This document shows, piece after piece, positions 6,896 through 14,500 of a stretch of DNA of 15,840 nucleotides. The stretch covers positions 1 to 15,840 of the forward strand of contig DDVC01000045.1 of assembly GCA_002345145.1 (NCBI GenBank), written 5' to 3'. A program made the translations under genes and the position numbers. Source of the stretch: Bacteroidetes bacterium UBA2322. GTDB taxonomy: Bacteria > Bacteroidota > Bacteroidia > Chitinophagales > UBA2359. Numbering within the stretch: position 1 is the stretch's first letter; each line of letters opens with the position of its first letter. Under the pieces are notes generated by a model that saw only the letters and a list, made by a program, of their open reading frames with translations, was not told where the DNA came from and made no database searches.

Positions 6896-8117
6896 TTTTG
6901 CCTTAAACACCATTGACGAAGCAATTGCCGCCATACAAGCCGGTAAATTAGTAATAGTAGTAGATGACGAAGACCGCGAAAACGAAGGCGATTTTATTAC
7001 CGCCGCCCGAAACGTAACGCCCGAAATTATCAATTTTATGGCTACCCATGGGCGCGGGTTAATTTGTGCGCCATTAGTAGAAGAACGATGCGACGAGCTG
7101 GGTTTAGAGCTGATGGTTACTGCCAACACCGCTACTTACAGCACACCGTTTACCGTATCTATTGACCTTATAGGGCATGGGTGTACCACCGGTATTTCGG
7201 CGCATGACAGGGCAAAAACCATACAAGCCCTCATTAACCCCCATACCAAACCCGAAGAATTGGGTAAACCCGGGCATATTTTTCCGCTCCGTGCCAAAAG
7301 TGGCGGGGTGCTGCGCCGCGCCGGTCATACCGAAGCCACCATAGACCTTGCCCGTCTGGCTGGTTTTGAGCCTGCCGGCGTGTTGGTTGAAATTATGAAC
7401 GAAGACGGCAGTATGGCACGCCTGCCCCAGCTCATAGAGGTTGCCCGAAAATTTGACCTCAAAATTATTGCCATAAAAGACCTGATTGCCTACCGGCTGC
7501 AAAAAGAAATGCTCATAAACAAAGAGGTAGAGGTAAATATGCCTACTAAATACGGCAATTTTACCCTGCACGCTTATACCGAAGTGCATAACGGCAATGT
7601 GCATTTGGCGCTTACAAAAGGAACATGGCTACCCGATGAGCCGGTGTTGGTGCGGGTTCATTCCTCCTGCCTTACCGGTGATGTTTTGGGCTCTTTGCGC
7701 TGCGACTGTGGCGACCAATTGCACAGCGCTATGCAACGCATAGAACAGGAAGGCAAAGGCGCTATCCTTTATATGAACCAAGAAGGAAGGGGTATTGGTT
7801 TGCTCAACAAACTAAAAGCATATCAGCTTCAGGAAACCGGGCAAGATACCGTAGAAGCCAACCTTTCGCTTGGGTTTAAAATGGACCAGCGCGATTACGG
7901 CATTGGCGCTCAAATGCTCAGAAACCTCCACATCAGTAAACTTCGCCTAATGACCAATAACCCCAAAAAACGCATCGGGCTTATTGGCTACGGATTAGAA
8001 ATTGTAGAGAATGTTTCTATTGAGGTTTGCCCTAATCCGCATAACCAAGGCTACCTCCTTACCAAACGCGATAAAATGGGACACGAAATTTTGCGCGATT
8101 TGCGGGTGGTGTTGTAG
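6864..8117 (+). CDS. ribBA: Bifunctional 3,4-dihydroxy-2-butanone 4-phosphate synthase / GTP cyclohydrolase II (RibBA)
   Basis: This fused enzyme of 417 residues catalyses the two entry reactions of riboflavin synthesis: ribulose 5-phosphate to 3,4-dihydroxy-2-butanone 4-phosphate plus formate, and GTP to the diaminopyrimidinone intermediate. The N-terminal RibB half (about 15-205) shows DDEDRENEGD (34-43, metal and substrate acids), ATHGRGLIC, STPFT, GHGCTTGISAHDRAKTI and AGHTEA. The C-terminal RibA half (about 210-417) shows the zinc cysteines Cys269, Cys280 and Cys282 in SCLTGDVLGSLRCDCGD, then NQEGRGIGLLNK, DQRDYGIGAQ and TNNPKKR. The ATG at 6864 is preferred over the in-frame TTG at 6855. 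Either start lies inside the end of the GT2 gene, so the overlap is real because the RibB fold needs this N-terminus. Both halves keep their catalytic motifs, so the enzyme should be active on both reactions. It is last in the unit and followed by a strong hairpin. Confidence 0.96.
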   Translation: MSGNPQNGTPDFALNTIDEAIAAIQAGKLVIVVDDEDRENEGDFITAARNVTPEIINFMATHGRGLICAPLVEERCDELGLELMVTANTATYSTPFTVSIDLIGHGCTTGISAHDRAKTIQALINPHTKPEELGKPGHIFPLRAKSGGVLRRAGHTEATIDLARLAGFEPAGVLVEIMNEDGSMARLPQLIEVARKFDLKIIAIKDLIAYRLQKEMLINKEVEVNMPTKYGNFTLHAYTEVHNGNVHLALTKGTWLPDEPVLVRVHSSCLTGDVLGSLRCDCGDQLHSAMQRIEQEGKGAILYMNQEGRGIGLLNKLKAYQLQETGQDTVEANLSLGFKMDQRDYGIGAQMLRNLHISKLRLMTNNPKKRIGLIGYGLEIVENVSIEVCPNPHNQGYLLTKRDKMGHEILRDLRVVL

Positions 8118-8165
8118 GTATAGTTTGGATTGGTTAGAAGAAATTACTGCCCTTCGGAATAAACT

Positions 8166-8206
8166 AAAGCCACATTCCTATTGAAAACATTAGGAATGTG
8201 GCTTTT
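8166..8206. terminator. Bidirectional intrinsic terminator hairpin between ribBA and glnS
   Basis: The arms 8166-8180 (AAAGCCACATTCCTA) and 8191-8205 (TAGGAATGTGGCTTT) form a perfect 15-bp stem with a 10-nt loop. The plus-strand read ends in TTTT and the minus-strand read runs into an AAAGCC/GGCTTT base followed by a T-rich stretch. Its position between two convergent genes fits a shared terminator. Confidence 0.82.
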
Positions 8207-8239
8207 AATATGGCAGAAGCTATTGGTTTATTGGCGAGT

Positions 8240-9922
8240 TTACTCCTTGCTCGCCTGCTTAGCCCAGCTATCTTTAAGCCCTACGGTTTGGTTAAACACC
8301 AATTTTTGGGGAGAGCTGTCGGCATCAAGGCAGTAGTACCCTTTTCTGATAAACTGATAGCGCATGTTGGGTGTAGCGGCGGCAAGGCTGGGTTCGGCAA
8401 GTGCGTGAGGGATAACCACTAATGAGTTGGGGTTAATGTAGTTGCGTATATCGCCTTCGGCTTCGCTGAGGTCGGGCAGGGTAAAGAGGCGGTCGTAAAT
8501 ACGAAGCTCAACCGGAATGGCGTATTTGGCGCTAACCCAGTGCAGGGTGCCTTTTACCTTTTTGCCGCTGGTATCGTTGCCGCTTTTCGAATCGGGAAAA
8601 TAAGTGCAGCGGAGTTCGGTTATATTACCGGCTTCGTCTTTTACCGCCTCATCGCACCTTATAATATAGGCGCTTTTCAGGCGTACTTCAGCGCCGGGTG
8701 CAAGGCGAAAGTATTTTTTTGGCGGGTCTTCCATAAAATCGTCTTGCTCAATATAGAGTTCTTTGCTAAACGGAATTTGGCGGTTGCCGGCTTCGGGGTC
8801 TTCGGGATTATTTTCCGTGTCGAGGTATTCGGTTTGGTCATCGGGATAATTGGTGATTACCAATTTAAGCGGGTCGGTTACCACCATTACCCTTTGGGCT
8901 ATGCGGTTCATATCTTCGCGCACACAAAATTCCAGCAGGCTCACGTCAATCATGTTTTCGCGGCGGGCAACGCCCACGCGTTTGGCAAACTCACGGATTG
9001 AAGCAGGCGTATAACCACGGCGGCGCATACCCGAAATAGTGGGCATGCGGGGGTCGTCCCAGCCGGTAACAAACCCCTCCTGCACCAGCATTTTTAGGTT
9101 GCGTTTGCTTATGATGGTGTAGGTAAGGTTTAGCCGTGCAAATTCTATTTGCTGGGGTTTGTACATGCCCAGCGTAATCAGGAACCAATCGTATAAGGGG
9201 CGATGCACTTCAAACTCTAAGGTGCAGATAGAGTGGGTAATGCCTTCGAGCGAGTCACAAATACCATGTGCAAAATCATACATGGGGTAAGCGCTCCAAT
9301 GAGTGCCTGTGCGGTGGTGCGGCGCTTTTTTAATGCGGTAAATCACCGGGTCGCGCATGTGCATATTAGGCGAGGCGAGGTCAATTTTGGCTCTTAGAGT
9401 ACAAGTGCCTTCGTCAAATTGTCCTTTTACCATACCTTCAAACAAGCTAAGGTTTTCCTCAACTGAGCGTTCGCGGTATAGCGAAGGTGTGCCGGGTTCG
9501 GTAGGCGTTCCTTTTTGGGCGGCAAGTTCTTCGGAGGTGGAGTGGTCAACATAAGCCTTGCCCATTTTAATCAGTTCTACTGCTTTTTGGTACAGTATTT
9601 CGTAGTAGTCTGATGCGTAGTATTCGCGGTCGTCCCAGTCAAAACCCAGCCAGTGGATGTCGTCTTTAATAGAGTTTACAAACTCAACATCTTCGGTGGC
9701 GGGGTTGGTATCGTCGTAGCGGAGGTTGCTCAGTCCGCTGTATTTTTGAGCCAGTCCAAAATTGAGGCAGATAGATTTGGCATGACCTATGTGGAGGTAG
9801 CCGTTTGGTTCGGGCGGAAAACGGGTATGAACCCTGCCTTGGTACTTGGCGGTTTGGAGGTCGTCTTCTATAATTTCTTCAATAAAGTTTAGTGCGTTGC
9901 TGTCGGTGTTTGGGGTGGTCAT
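8240..9922 (-). CDS. glnS: Glutaminyl-tRNA synthetase
   Basis: This 560-residue class I aminoacyl-tRNA synthetase charges tRNA-Gln directly with glutamine in the cytoplasm. The ATP-binding HIGH signature is at residues 44-47 in PEPNGYLHIGHAKS, and the second signature is ISKRN at 271-275, the GlnRS form of KMSKS. GlnRS-type features include RYDDTNPATEDVEFV after the first motif, WLGFDW, and HRTGTHWSAYPMYDFAHGICDS in the acceptor-binding region. The C-terminal half (about 345-560) forms the two beta-barrels that read the anticodon. The length is close to that of the E. coli enzyme, and there is no truncation. The ATG at 9922 sits at the expected distance before the HIGH motif. A candidate promoter lies 35-62 nt upstream. 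It is co-directional with the LRR lipoprotein gene and convergent with ribBA. Confidence 0.97.
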   Translation of the reverse strand: MTTPNTDSNALNFIEEIIEDDLQTAKYQGRVHTRFPPEPNGYLHIGHAKSICLNFGLAQKYSGLSNLRYDDTNPATEDVEFVNSIKDDIHWLGFDWDDREYYASDYYEILYQKAVELIKMGKAYVDHSTSEELAAQKGTPTEPGTPSLYRERSVEENLSLFEGMVKGQFDEGTCTLRAKIDLASPNMHMRDPVIYRIKKAPHHRTGTHWSAYPMYDFAHGICDSLEGITHSICTLEFEVHRPLYDWFLITLGMYKPQQIEFARLNLTYTIISKRNLKMLVQEGFVTGWDDPRMPTISGMRRRGYTPASIREFAKRVGVARRENMIDVSLLEFCVREDMNRIAQRVMVVTDPLKLVITNYPDDQTEYLDTENNPEDPEAGNRQIPFSKELYIEQDDFMEDPPKKYFRLAPGAEVRLKSAYIIRCDEAVKDEAGNITELRCTYFPDSKSGNDTSGKKVKGTLHWVSAKYAIPVELRIYDRLFTLPDLSEAEGDIRNYINPNSLVVIPHALAEPSLAAATPNMRYQFIRKGYYCLDADSSPQKLVFNQTVGLKDSWAKQASKE

Positions 9923-9956
9923 ATAAGCAAGTTTAGCCCGTAATACAAAAATCGGG

Positions 9957-9984
9957 CAAAGTTAGTTCATTTTTCAATCTCAAA
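9957..9984 (-). promoter_or_regulatory. Candidate glnS promoter (TTTG-N16-TAACTTTG)
   Basis: Read on the minus strand, TTTG (plus 9981-9984) is followed after 16 nt by TAACTTTG (plus 9957-9964), which matches the Bacteroidota -7 consensus fully. The spacer is slightly shorter than the usual 19. The predicted start near 9950 gives a leader of about 28 nt before the ATG at 9922. It indicates that glnS can be transcribed independently of the upstream LRR gene. Confidence 0.55.
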
Positions 9985-10018
9985 GTGTCTTATGTAAAAG
10001 GAAAACGGGTGTGTTTGG

Positions 10019-11089
10019 TTAATCATGTACCACCTCGCAAGTAGGGTGTTTTAGTTTGAAATTATAAATTTCATCGGGGCTGATATTAGTGGATTTGCAG
10101 TACAGGTTCTCTAAGTTTTTGAGGTTGTTGAGCGGGGCAAGCGAGCTTATCTTTGTGCCGCTGATATTGAGTTTGCGGAGTAAACCTAATCTGGCAACAG
10201 GGGTTAAATCGGTTACCGATGTATTTATAAGGTATAGCTCCTCCATAGCGCCGATATTTTTGAGGGGTTCAAGTGAACTGACTTTGGTGTACGAAATATC
10301 TAAATGCTTGAGGCGATGAGCGCCGTATAGGGCATCTATATTGGTAATGGGAGTGCCTTCAAAATCTACATAGAGCAGGTCTATCAGGTCTTTAAGGGGG
10401 TCTAAAGAGGAAACTTTGGTGTAGGCAACTTGCAGTTCCTGTAATTTTTTGAGGTTTTGGAGAGGCTCTAACGAGGTTAGCGGGGTATTAGATGCCCTTA
10501 TAGACAGCATATTTTTGTGTTCGGCAATAGGTTCGAGGGAGGCAACCTGTGTGTTGTTAAAGACCACAATGCGCGATTTGACCAAAGGTCGGATAGGCTC
10601 TAAGGTGTTTACCGGTTTACCGGCAAAGTTTAAAATAAGCAGGTTATCAAAAATGGTTTTCACTTCTTTTTCACCTACGTTACCGCCTTCAAAATAGTCC
10701 ACCCGCAGTATTTCCTGCCATTCTTTATCAAGGCTGTTCCACCAATCCACTGTTGGCGGTTCGGGTTTAGGTTCGGGTTCTATTTTAGGTAACGCTTTCA
10801 TTTTTTCATCACACTCTGACATGCGCTCAGTGGCATATTGCTGCATGGTAGGTGTTTGGCTTTTTTGTTTTACTTTCAGGAAAAACTCCTTGGCGTTGGA
10901 GTAGTCCAATTGAATAAAATAGCTTTCGGCGGTTTTGAGCAGGTAATTTACTGAATCCGATTCTGCCTGCATAGCTCCTTTCAGTTCTTCGGAAGATACC
11001 TTAGTTTCTGTTGTTTGCTTACAACTGCTCAACAATATAATTGCCAAGAAAAGCATGGCAAGGGTTGGTAAAATCGTACGGTAGGTCAT
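10019..11089 (-). CDS. Leucine-rich-repeat lipoprotein (internalin-like 22-residue repeats)
   Basis: This is a 356-residue predicted surface or periplasmic lipoprotein. Signal peptide residues 5-22 end in the lipobox LLSSC (Cys23). A TPR-like helical segment (about 42-100) and a Pro/Glu linker (PKIEPEPKPEPP, 101-112) lead to WWNSLDKEWQEIL, a cap seen before LRRs in Bacteroidota. Nine LRR units start at residues 150, 172, 194, 216, 238, 260, 282, 304 and 326, an exact 22-residue period, with a core like LxxLxxxxTxVSSLxPLxxL typical of SDS22/internalin repeats. Such curved solenoids usually bind proteins; the partner is unknown. The start is the ATG at 11089, which puts the lipobox at the right distance. 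An in-frame TTG at 11206 would add 39 residues, bury the signal sequence, and lie upstream of the likely promoter. The gene is co-directional with glnS, 96 nt away. Confidence 0.88.
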   Translation of the reverse strand: MTYRTILPTLAMLFLAIILLSSCKQTTETKVSSEELKGAMQAESDSVNYLLKTAESYFIQLDYSNAKEFFLKVKQKSQTPTMQQYATERMSECDEKMKALPKIEPEPKPEPPTVDWWNSLDKEWQEILRVDYFEGGNVGEKEVKTIFDNLLILNFAGKPVNTLEPIRPLVKSRIVVFNNTQVASLEPIAEHKNMLSIRASNTPLTSLEPLQNLKKLQELQVAYTKVSSLDPLKDLIDLLYVDFEGTPITNIDALYGAHRLKHLDISYTKVSSLEPLKNIGAMEELYLINTSVTDLTPVARLGLLRKLNISGTKISSLAPLNNLKNLENLYCKSTNISPDEIYNFKLKHPTCEVVHD

Positions 11090-11576
11090 AAGTGGAGGAG
11101 TAAGCCTTACAATTGAGTTGTGTAATGTGGTAACAATAATTTGCCAACCCAAAAGTAGTGTATAAGTTTGGCTTCTTGCACCAATTGTAGGTAAAATCAT
11201 GGGCAAAGAGCTAAAATTGTTTGTTTACATCAATTTTTTACAGAAAAACTTGTTGTAATTTTTAATTAAAATCTTTAATTTGATTGCTTGTATGATTTAA
11301 GGAAAAAAAAATGACTTTTTTTTGACAAAAAACTGAACAGACTTTAATAAAGTTCGTAGCTTTAAGCCGAATTAGACCGTTTTACAGCAAAATTTTATGC
11401 TCTAACTCATTGATTTAGGTAAGCTGAGATAACTATCAATGCCTATTACAGAAAGGTTGAAGTATTGCTGAGGGGGCATGGTTTCATAACATTGTATGCC
11501 AACAGACACATGTATAGAAAGTTGGTAAAATGGTTTACGCATCTACTTATTACATCAATATACTCAACTTTAGTTT
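11090..11576. other. Gene-free divergent spacer between the LRR and FG-GAP/FN3 genes
   Basis: This 487-bp stretch is the longest non-coding region in the window. It holds the LRR promoter candidate at 11150-11157 and a strongly A+T-rich block around 11220-11360. At 11321-11324 a TTTG (overlapping TTGACA at 11322-11327) precedes A+T-rich sequence, but no clear TAnnTTTG follows at the right spacing, so no promoter for the large gene is named. A short GGCAT/ATGCC pairing at 11475-11500 is too weak to call. I see no tRNA, riboswitch or credible small ORF. Confidence 0.6.
11150..11157 (-). promoter_or_regulatory. Candidate -7 element for the LRR lipoprotein gene
   Basis: On the minus strand this reads TACTTTTG, a full match to TAnnTTTG, 60 nt before the ATG at 11089. 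The -33 partner is weak (a TTGG about 23 nt upstream). Because it lies downstream of the TTG at 11206, it supports the shorter lipoprotein start. Confidence 0.45.
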
Positions 11577-14500
11577 ATGAGTTACAGAAGTTTACCCAAT
11601 CAACTTACGGGAAATGGCAACCAATATAATTGCCATACTTTTAGTTTGAACGTTGCCGGTTTTATACTGCTGTTTTTTAGCATATTTATCGGGTTTTTGC
11701 CTGCAATGGCACAAGATGTTTCTACCAAAATAACGCCTTCGCCGGCTGCGTTGTATCAGGATTACGGCGCGGCGGTAGCCATTGCCGACCAAGTGGCAGT
11801 GGTAGGCGCTCCGGGCGATGCATCTAATAAGGGTGCTGCCTACATTTACGATTTGGTAGGCACCAACTGGCAGGTACGCCCCAAGTTAGTTACTCCCGAC
11901 GGTGTTGCCGGCGATAAGTTTGGCGCATCGGTAGCGCTTACTGCATCGGTAATGGTTATTGGCGCACCGGGTATCACTAACAATACCGGTGGCGCTTATG
12001 TTTTTGTGAGATCGGGCAACAATTGGGTGTTTGCCCAAAAATTGCTGCCCACAGGTGGTATTACCGATGACAGGTTTGGCACATCGGTAGCTATTGCCAA
12101 TGGGGTGATAGCCATTGGCGCATCGGGCGACAACCAATTGGGCAACGATGCAGGCGCTGTGTATATTTTTAGAAGCCCCAATAATGCAAGTTGGACACAA
12201 ACTCAAAAATTAGTGGCTTACGACGGCATTTTGCAAGATGAGTTTGGCTACAGTGTGAGTATTTCCGGCAATATGCTGGCAGTAGGCTCAAGGTTTAGCG
12301 ATGTGCCGGGCATACCGGCTCCCCTTATGCACGCAAATGCAGGAGCAGTTTATGTTTACAACTCGGTTATTACGCCGCCTAATACACAGCCTTCTTTCAC
12401 TAACCTCACCAAACTTACTGCCGCCGACAGGCAAATGAATGACTATTTGGGTAATTCTATTTCTATATCGGGTGGATTAATTCTTGCCGGAGCTTATGGC
12501 GACGATGATTTTGGCACCAATTCGGGTTCGGCTTATGTATTTAGTGGTATCAACTATGGTACACAAACCAAAATTACCGCCTCTAATGCCGCTGCAAATG
12601 ATAATTTTGGCTGGAGTGTAAATATCAGTCAAAATACGGCATTAGTGGGTGCGCGGTTTAAAAACACTGCTGCCGGTAACGCGTACATCTATACTCTTTC
12701 CGGTTCTACTTGGACACAATTTGCCAATATCCTTAATCCTACTGCACCGGGTAATGCCGCCAGTCAGTTTGGGTATGCAGTGGCTCTGAGCAATAATGCA
12801 GCGGTTATTGGCGCTTACCGCGATACACAAAACGGTACCAATGCCGGAGCAGCTTATTTTTACCAATTCTTAGCCCAACCTGCTACTGTAACAGCAACCG
12901 ATGGGGTTTTTGAACAGCATGTTCGAATAAGTTGGACTCCCCACCCTAATACTACTGCTACTTCTTACACCATTTACAAGTATAAAAACGGCAACCTGCT
13001 CGCTTCCATTGCTAACGCATCTAACCCCTACGACGATACTGCCGTTGATTTAGATACTTTGTATAACTATTGTGTGGTAGCCAATCACCCAACATGGGGG
13101 CAATCGCAGCCCCGATGCGATATGGGTTACAAAGGTACCATTGCCTCGCCGGCAAACTTTACCGCCTCCGATGACTTGTTTGAAGACCGTATTGTGCTGA
13201 ACTGGCAAAATGTAAGTACCTTGAGCGGATTGCCAAATCCTAAATGTGTGGGTGGCATTATCAGGGACAGTATTCTTATAAGGAAAAACAGCGGCATCAT
13301 TGATACCCTGCCCAGTTCTGCTTCTACTTATACCGATTTCAATATCTACTCCCTCATTGAGTATGATTATTGCCTGCAACAATATTTTGCCGAGTACGAT
13401 ACCGTTTTTGAAATTAAACAAACTATTTATGACTTGGATACCATTCCGGCAGTGGTTACCTCTCTTAACGACCCCTACCAACCCTACCTGCGTATTATAG
13501 ATACCATTGCGGGCAACCCGATTACCTATAATGTAGAAACCTTAGACACCGTTTTTGCCAATACTACCTATGTTTATGACACTTTAATTACCCGAACGGT
13601 GATAGCCTCAGCCATAACATGTGATTTAGGTTCGGCTTCTATTAAAAAACCCCTCACTTTTTCGCCCACCTACCCGTTTAATGGCGCTGCTTTTAGTGTG
13701 GACTACTATGAAGACCGCACCGCCATGAGTTGGACGCGCGACCTTACCAGCATGAACACCGGCTACCGGATTTACCGAAACGGCACGCTGCTTATCACTA
13801 TAAACGACCCTACTATTACAAGTTTTGACGATTACAACGCTGTATCCAACCAAATTTACGAGTACTGTTTGGTAGCCTATCATAGCACCATTGGCGAATC
13901 GGAGGCGTTGTGCGAATTTGGCGGCAACCGTATTCGTCCGCCCGATAGTGTAACCGCCACCGATGGCGCTTTTGAAGATAAGGTTAATGTAACTTGGACA
14001 CTCCCCATAGGCACCGTAGCAGAGGGTATCCGCATTTACCGCGATAACGTGTTAATTGCCGATTTGCCTATTTTCTTTACTATGTACACCGATGTGGACG
14101 TACAGGGGCTTACCGACTATAACTACTGCGTAGAACTCTACCACGGCAGTTGGGGTACTTCCTCGCAAACCTGCGACAAGGGTAAAATTCGCATCGTAAA
14201 GCCCACTTTTACCTCCATCACCAATGGTACGCCTAACCATGAAGATAGAATTGTGCTGAACTGGAGCAACGGCTCAAACGTAGCAACCGGTTACCGCATT
14301 TACCGAAATGGCGCACTGCTTACCACCATTAACAGCGCCGCTACGCTTACCTTTACCGACCTTAGCGGCATTACTTCATTGCAATCCTACGAATACCAGA
14401 TTGAATCGTTCAGCCCGGTATTTGGCGATTCGGAGCGCTCAACCGGTACGGGTATGGCTAAAATTAAATCGCCCACCAATGTACAGGCTACCGATGGTAC

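Noticed and set aside
7104..7604. 166-codon open frame on the minus strand opposite ribBA.
   Set aside because: It is antisense to a strongly conserved enzyme; its composition reflects the reverse of RibBA codons.
3662..8117. The cytochrome, two glycosyltransferases and ribBA as one new functional system.
   Set aside because: Close spacing supports co-transcription, but the products belong to unrelated processes and nothing in the sequence links them biochemically.
11321..11360. TTGACA followed by TTTAAT-like sequence, resembling an enteric sigma-70 promoter for the large gene.
   Set aside because: Spacing is poor (about 15 nt), this consensus is not the one used in Bacteroidota, and it lies over 200 nt from the start codon.
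13050..13481. 143-codon minus-strand frame opposite the FN3 region, and similar antisense frames at 11886-12206 and 15365-15835.
   Set aside because: They are interrupted shadows of the continuous plus-strand frame that encodes the FG-GAP/FN3 protein; their proteins are low-complexity and match nothing I recognise.
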